Assembly (NCBI RefSeq): GCF_029227915.1
Contig: NC_079881.1
Coordinates: 30,605,501 to 30,669,500, forward strand
Direction: 5' to 3'
DNA length: 64,000 bases
Source: Hydractinia symbiolongicarpus
Lineage: Eukaryota > Cnidaria > Hydrozoa > Anthoathecata > Hydractiniidae
The notes beneath the pieces are model-generated. The model did not search any database and had not been told where the DNA came from. It saw nothing but the letters and a program-made list of their open reading frames with translations. A program made the translations under genes and the position numbers. Positions 12,101 through 22,099 of this stretch are shown here, piece after piece. Within the stretch, counting starts at the first letter, position 1. Every line of letters starts with the position of its first letter.

Positions 12101-14990
12101 CTGTGACCTAATAAGTGTGATAAATGAGTAAATTGGAATCCAAGAAATAACATTCTTCCTAATTTGACATGATTGCCGGAACTCAGCGATTACACTGGGC
12201 GCTGTGGTAGCGCTTCATTTAAAAATTTAGATAAATAAGTCATTCTTTACTGTGGGACCAATCCTAGCCGTTATCGCGCGCTAAAGAATTAGCGATAGTT
12301 TCAAAAACTACATTTCATTGACTTTGTAGCGGTGTCAGTCCGTTTGAGTTTAACGGGTGGGTCACATATTCGTACCAACATGTATTTAGCGATATTTATC
12401 TGATATTACTAGGTTGCATCGCTTTTAACTATGAAACGATTGACTGTGGGACTTAATTGAACTAACTTTGGACTGTCACCTGATAAATATGATAAAGGAG
12501 ACAATTGGACTCCAAGAAATAACATTCCCCTTAATTTGACATGATTGTCGAAACTCAGCGATTATACTGGGCGCTGTGGTAGCGCTTCTTTTAAAAATTT
12601 AAATTAATGAGTCATTTCTTACTGTGGGACCAATCCTAGCCGTTATCGCGCGCTGAAGAAATGGCGACAGTTTCAAAAACTACATTTCATTGACTTTCTA
12701 ACGGTGTCAGTCCGTTTGAGTTACAACTGTTGCGTCACATATTCGTACCAACATGTATTTAGCGATATTTATCTGATATAACTAGGTTGCATCGCTTCTA
12801 ACAGTGAAACGATTGACTGTGGGACATAACTGAACTAACTTTGGACTGTGACCTGATAAATGTGATAAATGAGAAAATTGGACTCCATAAAATAACATTC
12901 TTCTTAATTTGACATGATTGCCTGAACTCATCGATTACACAGGGTGCTGTGGTAGCACTTCTTTTAAAAATTTAGATTAATGAGTCATTTCTTACTGTGG
13001 GACCAATCCTAGCCGTTATCGCGCGCTGAAGAAATGGCGACAGTTTCAAAAACTACATTTCATTGACTTTCTAACAGTGTCAGTCCGTTTGAGCTACAAC
13101 GGTTGGGTCACATATTAGTACCAACATGTACTTAGCGATATTTTTTTTGACATTACTAGGTTGCATCGCTTTTAACAATGAAACGATTGACTGTGGGACT
13201 TAATTGAACTAACTTTGGACAGTGACCTAATAAGTGTGATAAATGAGTAAATTGGAATCCAAGAAATAACATTTTTCTTAATTTGACATGATTGCCGGAA
13301 CTCAGCGATTACACTAGGCGCTGTGGTAGTGCTTCATTTAAAAATTTAGATTAATAAGTCAATTTTTACTGTGGGACTAATCCTAGCCGTTATCGCGCGC
13401 TAGATAAATAGCGATAGTTTCAAAAACTACATTTCATTGACTTTGTAGCGGTGTCAGTCCGTTTGAGTTTTAACGGTTGGGTCACATATTCGTACCAACA
13501 TGTATTTAGCGATATTTATCTGATATTACTAGGTTGCATCGCTTTTAACAGTGAAACGATTGACTGTGGGACTTAACTGAACTAACTTTGGACTGTGACC
13601 TGATAAATGTGATAAATGAGAAAATTGGACTCCAAGAAATAACATTCTTTTTAATTTGACATGATTGCCGGAAGTCAGCGATTACACTGGGTGCTGTGGT
13701 AGCACTTCTTTTAAAAATTTAGATTAATGAGTCATTTCTTAATGTGGGACCAATCCTAGCCGATATCGCGCGCTGAAGAAATGGCGACAGTTTCAAAAAC
13801 TACATTTCATTGACTTTCTAACAGTGTCAGTCCGTTTGAGTTACAACGATTGGGTCACATTTTAGTACCAACATGAATTTAGCGATATTTTTTTGACATA
13901 ACTAGGTTGCATCGCTTTTAGCAATGAAACAATTGACTGCGGGACTTAATTGAACTAACTTTGGACTGTGACCTAATAAGTGTGATAAATGAGTAAATTG
14001 GAATCCAAGAAATAACATTCTTCTTAATTTGACATGATTGCCGGAACTCAGCGATTACACTGGGCGCTGTGGTAGCGCTTCATTTAAAAATTTAGATTAA
14101 TAAGTCATTTTTTACTGGGGGGCCAATCCTAGCCGTTATCGCGCGCTGAAGAAATAGCAACAGTTTCCAAAACTACATTTCATTGACTTTCTAACGGTGT
14201 CAGTCCGTTTGAGTTACAACGGTTGGGTCACATATTCGTACCAACATGCATTTAGCGATATTTTTTCTGATATTACTAGGTTGCATCCCTTTAAACAATG
14301 AAACGATTGACTGTGGGACTTAGTTAAACTAACTTTGAACCGCGACCTGATAAATATGATAAATGAGACAATTGGACTCCAAGAAATAACATTCTTCTTA
14401 ATTTGACGCGATTGCCGGAACTCAGCGATTATACTGGGCGCTGTGGTAGCGCTTCTTTTAAAAATTTAGATTAATGAGTCATTTCTTACTGTGGGACCAA
14501 TCCCAGCCGTTATCGCGCGCTGAAGAAATGGCAACAGTTTAAAAAACTACATTTCATTGGCTTTCTAACGGTGTCAGTCCGTTTGAGTTACAACGGTTGC
14601 GTCACATATTCGTACCAACATGTATTTAGCGATATTTTTCTGATATTACTAGGTTGCATCGCTTTAAACAATGAATCGATTGACTGTGGGACTTAGTTGA
14701 ACTAACTTTGGACTGTGACCTGATAAATATGATAAATGAGACAATTGGACTCCAAGAAATAACGTTCTTCTTAATTTGACATGATGGCCGGAACTCAGCG
14801 ATTACACTGGGCGCTGTGGTAGCGCTTCATTTAAAAAATTAGATTAATAAGTCATTTTTTCACTGGGGGACCAATCCTAGCCGTTATCGCGCTCTGAAGA
14901 AATAGCGACAGTTTCCAAAACTACATTTCATTGACTTTCTAACGGTGTCAGTCCGTTTGAGTTACAACGGTTGGGTCACATATTCGTACC
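9000..14990. repeat. Eight-monomer tandem duplication, period about 2985 bp
   Basis: Copy one is about 9000-11984 and copy two about 11985-14990. Matching private variants are AAAGAATTAGCG at about 9300 and 12284, TTGTCGAAAC at 9561 and 12545, CGCGCTAGAT at 10411 and 13396, and CATGATGGCCGG at about 11793 and 14780. The offset drifts only between 2984 and 2987, as expected for near-identical copies with one- or two-base indels. Copy two ends where element 1 is inserted at 14990. Confidence 0.8.
14987..14990. repeat. Possible target-site duplication TACC, left copy of element 1
   Basis: TACC here matches TACC at 19257-19260. In an uninterrupted monomer the sequence reads TTCGTACCAACATG, so one TACC is extra. 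Four bases is short enough to be chance plus blunt insertion, and the right copy overlaps a TAACC-like element end, so the boundary could shift by one or two bases. Confidence 0.55.
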
Positions 14991-15104
14991 ATTTTTATTA
15001 TTTCATTTATTTAAAGTTGGTTTTACATAGTAAATGGTAAATACTAATTTACACAAACTAAAGTAAAAAATAAATAAACAAAAAACACAAAGATGTACCA
15101 AACA
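14991..15104 (-). other. 3' untranslated region and tail of element 1
   Basis: Read on the minus strand, this segment follows the ORF2 stop and ends with ACTTTAAATAAAT followed by GAAATAATAAAAAT against the satellite. AATAAA (TTTATT at 15006-15011 on the plus strand) is a plausible polyadenylation signal. The 13-base ACTTTAAATAAAT is shared exactly with the 3' end of element 2, which suggests a common RT recognition end. There is no long pure poly(A). Confidence 0.75.
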
Positions 15105-17975
15105 TTAAAAATAAGAGACGAGAATAGCCGACTTATGTAGCCTACATGTGCAGAGATCTGAAAGATTAAGTGAGATGAGTTCTTTTTTAAAACTCTTGAT
15201 GGAGAGGGAACTCTTCACTCTGTCAGGCAAAGAGTTCCATAACAAACAACTTCGAAACAAAAAAGATCTAGTACCAAAGCGTGTTGAACTTGTGGATGGT
15301 AAAAGTAGACTATTTTTGCTGCGCAAATTGTAACTGATACGTCTTATAGCGTAAAAAGACTGCATAAATGACGGATTTTCGTCTGTTAATGTAATAAATC
15401 TCTACGCAGATTATACGTAAATGCAGTTCGTGAATTTGCACACAGTTACAATTTATCAACAAGTCCTGATCATTGGAATGATAGTCTTTTGTTACAGCTC
15501 TCAATGCACGTTTGTGTGTTGAAATGATTAATTTATACTGCACAGCACTGCAATACATCCATATAATGGGACAATAGGTAAATATTGATAAAATATAAGA
15601 ATTAAGCAATAACTTTGATTGTTCAAAACTAATGAATCGTCTTATTCTGTAAAGACATCTGACATTGCTATTTCCTTTTTTACATAGATTAGAGATGTGC
15701 TCATTAAAAGTGAGACATCTATCAATAGTAATGCCTAATAATTTTACAGATTCCGATGCGACTAGGAAGTTATTGTTTATTCTTAGCGATAAAGTATCAC
15801 TGTGTGGACAACCTAAAAACAACATCTGAAACTTTGCTGGATTAGCAGCCAATTGGTTGTTTTCAAACCAGGCTAATACGTTATTTAAGTCATGCTGAAG
15901 GTCAGCAATGACTTCACTTAATTGAGATCCACAAGTGTAGATTGTATTATCATCAGCAAAGTTGCAAATATCAGTTTTTTCAATAAATAATAATAAGTCA
16001 TTTATAAATATATTAAACAGAAGTGGACCGAGAATAGAACCTTGTGGAACGCCGAAAACAATTGAGAGCCACTCACTAAAAGAACTGCAGATTTTGGTTC
16101 TTTGAAAACGTCCAGAGAGATAACTTTTCATAAGGTAAAGACTCTTTCTATCAAAACCATTAGCAGCCAATTTTAAGATTAAAAGGCCATGATCTATGGA
16201 ATCAAATGCTTTGGACAAGTCCATTAAGACAGTTCCCACCACCCCAGACTTTCTAAGCACTGATGCCATTTACCAATTAGGCGAAATAGAGCATTTTGGG
16301 TGCTATATTTACTTCTAAAACCACATAATAATGATAAAAATATTGATTGAAAATAGCTAGAAATCTGATTAAATAGAAGCCGTTCCAAAATTTTAAAAAA
16401 ACTATTTAAAATACTAATTGGTCGGTAATTTTCTTTTCGAGAGTTGTCACCCTTTTTGAGAACGGGAATAACTTCAGATAGTTTCAGTACTGATGGAAAT
16501 ATACCGTCAGTGATGCAAGAATTTATGCAGTTTGTAAGTGGCAAGCAAATTTTGTCTGCAACTATCTGAATTATTCTCGTTGGAATTGGGCCACTGACTG
16601 CCTTTTTTGCATTTAGGCTCAGTATCACTTTATGAACTTCCTCAGGATTAACAGGTAAAAAGGAGAAGTTTCTCTTCGTTTTTGAACGGATCTTTAAAAC
16701 ACTAAGGTGATCAGCATAATGGAGAAGGATAGAATCAAGTTCATTTAGAGATACTGAAGAGACCACTTTGGATTTCCGGGGTTTTAAATCAAGTTTCCTT
16801 ATTAAATCTATGAAATATTTATTAAACATTGTCGCTACTTCACCTTCATCAGAGATGAATTCATTTTTAACATCATCTAACAAAGAAATCTTTTCACTGC
16901 CGCGAGATTTGTTCGAAAAAAAAGATTTACAAGAGCTCCAAAAGTCTTTGGAATTGGTCTCGTGGGAATGAAAATATGATCTCTTTGCTGCTCTGTTCAT
17001 ATTGAAAATAATGTTTCTTAGTTTTTTATAAAGCTTTATATATTTAGAGTCACCTGATTTATTAGCTTTATTTTTGTAGTAAGAGCGTTTCATGATGGCC
17101 TTCCTTATATTTCTAGTGATGTGAGGCTTTTGATTACCTCTTACTACTCGAATTTTTGCCGGTGCATGTCTATTTAGAACGTCTGCGAAGACGTTGTGAA
17201 AAGCATTAAAATTAGATTGATCAATAGCTAATAACTCAGATGAAAGGTCATACTCAAAATTTGTGCGATGAAAATTTCTGAAAGTTCTATATCTTATATA
17301 TTTAGGTGAACATTTTATAAGAGACGATTTAAAAAATGTGAAAATCAGATGATGATGATCACTGATTCCAGGTTCAAAAGAGCCGCTCTTTTGAAAGCAT
17401 CTATTTTTATTTGTGAGAATGAGATCAATGCATTTTTCATCATCCGATTTAAAACACGTAGGTGTTTTTTTTAAACTAGATAAATTTAAATGTTCCATAA
17501 ATTTAGACATATCATTGCGTGTAAAGACTTCGTTAAAATCTCCTAGAATTACAAAACTTTCGTAAAATGTTGAAAAATAATCCACTACGTTAATAATCTC
17601 GTCAAGAAAATAATTGAGACATTGTTTTGGGTTACGATATATAGAAATAACAAGAAATGTTCTGTTCCTTAGTCGCAATTCAAAAGGAATACATTAAATA
17701 TCCTCAGACATAACAGGACATTTTAATTGGCACGAAGGAATATCCTGCCTTATATAAACCATTAGACCTCCACTTTTATCTGTAACATCCAACCTATAAG
17801 GTTGTTTAAATGAAGAAACCGCAAATTAAGCCTCTGGGAATGACGAGTCTAATTTAGTTTCCGCAACACATAGAATATCAACATGGTCTAGAACAATACA
17901 TTGTAACGATATCAACTTATTCCTAATAGAATTGATATTCAGATACGAGATTAGAATAATATTTTTATACAACAT
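15105..17975 (-). pseudogene. ORF2 of element 1: AP endonuclease plus reverse transcriptase, disrupted
   Basis: This is the LINE enzyme that would nick target DNA and reverse-transcribe the element RNA at the nick. I choose the ATG at 17975 because it is followed at once by the usual N-terminal endonuclease motif (YLNINSIRNK). Then come AETKLD (catalytic Glu), GDFN and SDHH, so the endonuclease is complete in outline, but TAA stops lie at 17826-17828 and 17694-17696; both could come from CAA by one transition. The RT begins about 16640 with NYRPISIL and GFRSKYST, breaks frame near 16245-16260, and continues with LMDLSKAFD, GVPQGSILGP, FADD and KLLGITID. A second frame break near 15335-15360 joins to the C-terminal SYNLRSKN and LWNSLPD segment. 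Total span is about 957 codons, normal for CR1/L2 ORF2. It is a dead copy but all main motifs are recognisable. Confidence 0.92.
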
Positions 17976-18044
17976 ACGAACTTTTTGCAGATCATTATTA
18001 TTATGAAGTCCATCAATCGTTTGACTAGTAGAATGGCTATAGAG

Positions 18045-19133
18045 TCAACAGGTCAAAAATGATTTAAAATTTTTTTGGAGAACAAATGTACCTTTTCTAT
18101 TAAGATGCAGTTTACTGCGATTTAGGTGTGATTCATCAAAGTTGGAATGAGGAATATAACCAATATTTCTTTCCGCGCACTTTTTTGATACAATCTCGTT
18201 TACTTTGAATACCATATTTTTATACTTATCTCCCCTGGGTACTATCGAAGAAACTACGACAGACGTTTGGTCATCCATGCTAGCAGCCGCTAATGCTAAA
18301 CCAATTATATCGTCAGCTATCTTATTTGGATCCTTGGATTTCTTAAAGTTATTTGTTCCACAGTGCAAGACAAGTACGTCAGGTTTATAAGCCATGGTCG
18401 GTTTGATGTAGTGATGCATACATGAAACTGTTGCACCAGAAAACGATTTTACGAGAACTTTATTTTCAGACGTTGTTAAGTCGTGACCTTTAAGATCCTT
18501 TAATATAGAATCACCAACAATAGATATTACTCTTTTGTTATTGACATTAACGCTGTTCGATATAACTTTATTACTGGCAATTTCGTGTGATTGATCAAAA
18601 AGTGTTTCTTTTTCATGTTTTGATTTACCAAGTGGCTCTTTTAATTTATGTAACTCAGAATCAATAATAGGTTTATGTAAACCTTTAGCAATAAAATCAT
18701 TTACATTATTATGTCCAAGTGGTTTTGATGATTCCTCTGGGATTACATTTTCATACAATGGAATTTTTTTGATAAAATTAGCGTTTTCAACCTGTGAAGG
18801 CAAAACATGCTCGTCACGGAACAGTGATTTCTCAGAACTTGAAAGACTTAGAATGCAATTTATTAGGTTGTTTTTGTATCTAAGTTCCTCCTCGAGAAAT
18901 TTTATTCTTTCACGATACGAAATAAATAGCTCTTCCAAAACAAAGCGATCCGTAAAAGTAAATTTGCTTTCCCATTTATCAGAGCGCTGCACTTTTACCT
19001 TCGTTTCGTCATACATTCTGTCTATAAATGCTTCGTCACTTTCTGACTTCTCTTCACTTCTTCTTGAGTCTTTTTATAAGACAATGGGTATTTCGGACTG
19101 TTCCAATATATTTTCTTCATTAATCCTTGACAT
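18045..19133 (-). pseudogene. ORF1 of element 1: coiled coil plus SGNH-esterase-like domain, one internal stop
   Basis: The intact part (ATG 19016 to TGA 18045-18047) has 323 residues. The same frame extends upstream to an ATG at 19133, giving about 362 codons broken by one TAA at 19074-19076, so the ancestral start was probably 19133. Residues about 25-60 of the shorter form (LEELFISYRERIKFLEEELR) look like a coiled coil. The C-terminal part from about residue 165 has SGNH-hydrolase blocks: GDSIL (catalytic Ser), the SFSGAT Gly block, HCGTNN (Asn) and KLHLNRKG with the terminal His. CR1/L2-type elements are known to carry such esterase-like ORF1 proteins, thought to act with the RNA or with membranes and lipids during retrotransposition. 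No zinc knuckle or PHD finger is obvious. It lies in the same frame as ORF2, separated by a single TGA. Confidence 0.9.
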
Positions 19134-19256
19134 AATTAAACTTTAACTAAGGGACCTACAAATACGTAAATCAACAAACAATTATAATATTAAAGGCCTT
19201 ACACGTAAATGACGTGGGTCCGCGTGCCTGTGCAGGTTTCCTTTTGGTCTAGCGGT
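19134..19256 (-). promoter_or_regulatory. 5' untranslated leader of element 1
   Basis: About 123 bp lie between the insertion junction and the ancestral ORF1 ATG. On the minus strand the leader starts with a GC-richer block (ACCGCTAGACC, then GCACAGGCACGCGGACC and ACGTCATTTACGTG) followed by AT-rich sequence. Full-length LINEs carry an internal promoter in their 5' leader, so this is the expected promoter site. The ACGT-containing palindromic stretches are candidate binding sites, but nothing specific is recognised. The copy may lack some 5' bases. Confidence 0.5.
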
Positions 19257-19258
19257 TA
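19245..19258 (+). other. tRNA A-box-like 14-mer at the 5' junction of element 1
   Basis: The plus strand reads TGGTCTAGCGGTTA, which matches the D-arm/A-box segment of eukaryotic tRNA-Glu-type genes, preceded by TCCTTT in the place of the tRNA 5' end. It sits exactly at the satellite junction, antisense to the element. No B box or remaining tRNA body follows, because the sequence goes straight into satellite, so it is at most a fragment. It may be a template-switch remnant, a genuine part of the element leader, or chance. Confidence 0.4.
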
Positions 19259-19260
19259 CC
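19257..19260. repeat. Possible target-site duplication TACC, right copy of element 1
   Basis: The second TACC, directly followed by the resumed satellite AACATGTATTTAGCG. Together with 14987-14990 it brackets element 1 and marks its 5' (minus-strand) end. Confidence 0.55.
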
Positions 19261-19528
19261 AACATGTATTTAGCGTTTTTTTTCTCATATTACTAGGTTG
19301 CATCGCTTTTAACAGTGAAACGATTAACTGTGGGACTAAATTGAACTGATTTTGGACTGTGACCTGATAAATGGGGTAAATGAGACAATTGAACTCCAAG
19401 AAATAACATTCTCCTTAATTTGACATGATTGCAGAAACTCAGCGATTACACTGGGCGCTGTGGTAGCGCTTCATTTAAAAATTAAGCTAAAAAAAGTCAT
19501 TTTTTTACTGTGGGACCAATCCTAGCCG

Positions 19529-19542
19529 TTAGCGCGCGCTAA
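19529..19542. repeat. 14 bp perfect palindrome in the GC core of a monomer
   Basis: TTAGCGCGCGCTAA reads the same on both strands. It is the fully symmetric version of the GCGCGC core present in almost every monomer (usual forms are TTATCGCGCGCTGA and TTAGCGCGCGCTGA). The alternating CG run is the type of sequence able to adopt Z-DNA or a small cruciform, or to serve as a dimeric protein site; none of these is shown. Confidence 0.7.
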
Positions 19543-20329
19543 AGAAATAGAGACAGTTTCAAATACTACATTTCACTGACTTTCTAACGGTGTCAGTCCG
19601 TTTGAGTTTTAACGGTTGCGTCACATATTTGTACCAACATGAATTTAGCGATATTTTTTTTGATATTACTAGGTTGCATCGATTTTAACAATGAAACGAT
19701 TGACTGTGGGACTTAATTGAAATAACTTTGGACTGTGACCTAATAAGTGTGATAAATGAGTAAATTGGACTCCAAGAAATAACATTCTTCCTAGTTGGAC
19801 ATGATTGCCGAAACTCAGCGATTACACTGGGCGCTGTGATAGCGCTTCATTTAAAAATTTAGATAAATAAGTCATTCTTTACTGTGGGACCAATCTTATC
19901 CGTTATTGCGCGCTGAAGAAATAGCGACAGTTTCAAAAACTACATTTCATTGACTTTCTAACGGTGTCAGTCCGTTTGAGTTACAACGGTTGCGTCACAT
20001 ATTTGTACCAACATGAATTTAGCGATATTTTTTTTTTGATATTACTAGGTTGCATCGATTTTAACAATGAAACGATTGACTGTGGGACTTAATTGAAATA
20101 ACTTTGGAACGCGACCTGATAAATATGATAAATGAGACAATTGGACTCCAAGAAATAACATTCTTCTTAATTTGACGTGATTGCCGGAACTCAGCGATTA
20201 TACTGAGCGCTGTGGTAGCGCTTCTTTTAAAATTGTTGATTAATAAGTCATTTCTTACTGTGGGACCAATCCTAGCCGTTATCGCGCGCTGAAGAAATGG
20301 CGACAGTTTCAAAAACTATATTTCATTGA

Positions 20330-22090
20330 CTTTCTAACGGTGTCAGTGCGTTTGAGTTACAACGGTTGCGTCACATATTCGTACCAACATGAATTTAGCG
20401 ATATTTTTTTTGATATTACTAGGTTGCATCGCTTTTAACAATGAAACAATTATCTGTGGGACTTAATTGAACTAACTTTGGACTGTGACCTAATGAGTGT
20501 GATAAATGAGAAAATTGGACACCAAGAAATAACATTCTTCTTAATTTGACATGATTTCCGGAACTCAGCGATTATACTAGGCGCTGTGGTAGTGCTTCAT
20601 TTAAAAATTTAAATTAATAAATCAATTTTTACTGTGGGACCAATCCTAGCCGTTATTGCGCGCTAAAGAAATAGCGATAGTTTAAAAAACTATATTTCAT
20701 TGACTTTGTAGCGGTGTCAGTCCGTTTGAGTTTTAACGGTTGGGTCACATATTCGTACCAACATGTATTTAGCGATATTTATCTGATATTACTGCGTTGC
20801 ATCGCTTTTAACAGTGAAACGATTGACTGTGGGACATAACTAAATTAACTTTGGACTGTGACCTGATAAATATGATAAATGAGAAAATTGGACTCCAAGA
20901 AATAACATTCTTCCTAATTTGACATGCTTGCCGGAACTCAGCGATTTTACTGGGCGCTGTGGTAGCGCTGCTTTTAAAAATTTAGATTAATGAGTCATTT
21001 CTTACTGTGGGACCAATCCTAGCCGTTATCGCGCGCTGAAGAAATGGCGACAGTTTCATAAACTACATTTCATTGACTTTCTAACGGTGTCAGTGCGTTT
21101 GAGTTACAACGGTTGCGTCACATTTTCGTACCAACATGAATTTAGCGATATTTTTTTTGATATTAGTAGGTTGTATCGCTTTTAACAATGAAACAATTAT
21201 CTGTGGGATTTATTTGAACTAACTTTGGACTTAGACCTAATGAGTGTGATAAATGAGAAAATTGGACACCAAGAAATAACATTCTTCTTAATTTGACATG
21301 ATTTCCGGAACTCAGCGATTACACTAGGCGCTGTGGTAGTGCTTCATTTAAAAATTTAAATTAATAATTCAATTTTTACTGTGGGACCAATCCTAGCCGT
21401 TATCGCGCGCTAAAGAAATAGCGATAGTTTAAAAAACTATATTTCATTGACTTTGTAGCGGTGTCAGTCCGTTTGAGTTTTAACAGTTGGGTCACATATT
21501 CGTACCAACATGTATTTAGCGATATTTATCTGATATTACTAGGTTGCATCGCTTTTAACAGTGAAACGATTTACTGTGGGACATAACTAAATTAACTTTG
21601 GACTGTGACCTGATAAATGTGATAAATGAGAAAATTGGACTCCAAGAAATAACATTCTTCTTAATTTGACATGATTGCCGGAACTCAGCGATTATGCTGA
21701 GCGCTGTGGTAGCACTTCATTTAAAAATTTAAATTAATAATTCAATTTTTACTGTGGGACCAATCCTAGCTGTTATCGCGCGCTAAAGAAATAGCGATAG
21801 TTTAAAAAACTATATTTCATTGACTTTGTAGCGGTGTCAGTCCGTTTGAGTTTTAACAGTTGGGTCACATATTCGTACCAACATGTATTTAGCGATATTT
21901 ATCTGATATTACTAGGTTGCATCGCTTTTAACAGTGAAACGATTTACTGTGGGACATAACTAAATTAACTTTGGACTGTGACCTGATAAATGTGATAAAT
22001 GAGAAAATTGGACTCCAAGAAATAACATTCTTCTTAATTTGACATGATTGCCGGAACTCAGCGATTATGCTGAGCGCTGTGGTAGCACTT
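20330..22090. repeat. Dimeric repeat block, 747 bp then 373 bp spacing
   Basis: The marker GGGACATAACTAAATTAAC occurs at 20831, 21578 and 21951. The first interval is 747 bp (two monomers) and the second is 373 bp (one monomer), so a dimer unit was duplicated and then one monomer was duplicated again. Neighbouring markers (CAGTGCGTTTGAG, GAAACAATTATCTGTGG) follow the 747 bp spacing. Confidence 0.65.
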
Positions 22091-22099
22091 CTTTTAAAA

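Larger units (their letters stand above)
1..14990. repeat. Satellite DNA array, about 374 bp monomer, left segment
   Basis: The landmark CCGTTTGAGTT recurs about every 372-382 bp throughout this stretch, and so do the motifs CATATTCGTACCAACATG, GGTTGCATCGCTTTTAAC, GGGACCAATCCTAGCCGTTA and GCGCGCTGAAG. Roughly forty monomers lie head to tail in one orientation. They differ by scattered substitutions and small indels and fall into recognisable subtypes that recur in order. No open frame of gene size is present; frames of 60-96 codons simply follow the repeat. The array stops inside a monomer at CGTACC, where element 1 is inserted. I do not recognise this satellite as a named family. Function is unknown; a centromeric or pericentromeric location is a plausible inference only. 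Confidence 0.97.
14991..19256 (-). mobile_element. Nearly full-length CR1/L2-like non-LTR retrotransposon, decayed (element 1)
   Basis: Satellite stops at CGTACC (14990) and resumes at TACCAACATG (19257), so the insert is about 4.27 kb with a possible 4 bp target duplication TACC. Read on the minus strand it has a short 5' untranslated leader (about 123 bp), ORF1 with a coiled-coil-like segment and an SGNH-hydrolase-like domain, then ORF2 with AP endonuclease and reverse transcriptase, and a 3' tail containing AATAAA and ending in AT-rich sequence. This order is that of CR1/L2-type LINEs. One stop in ORF1, two stops in the endonuclease and two frame breaks in the RT half make this copy non-autonomous. 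No LTRs are seen. Exact clade assignment would need a phylogeny. Confidence 0.93.

Noticed and set aside
15148-19146. Plus-strand open frames within element 1 (for example 16768-16971, 18769-19146)
   Set aside because: They lie antisense to the clear RT/endonuclease and ORF1 frames and show no protein motifs of their own.
19245-19330. A complete tRNA gene at the element 1 boundary
   Set aside because: Only the A-box-like 14-mer matches; the following bases are ordinary satellite with no anticodon arm or T-arm.
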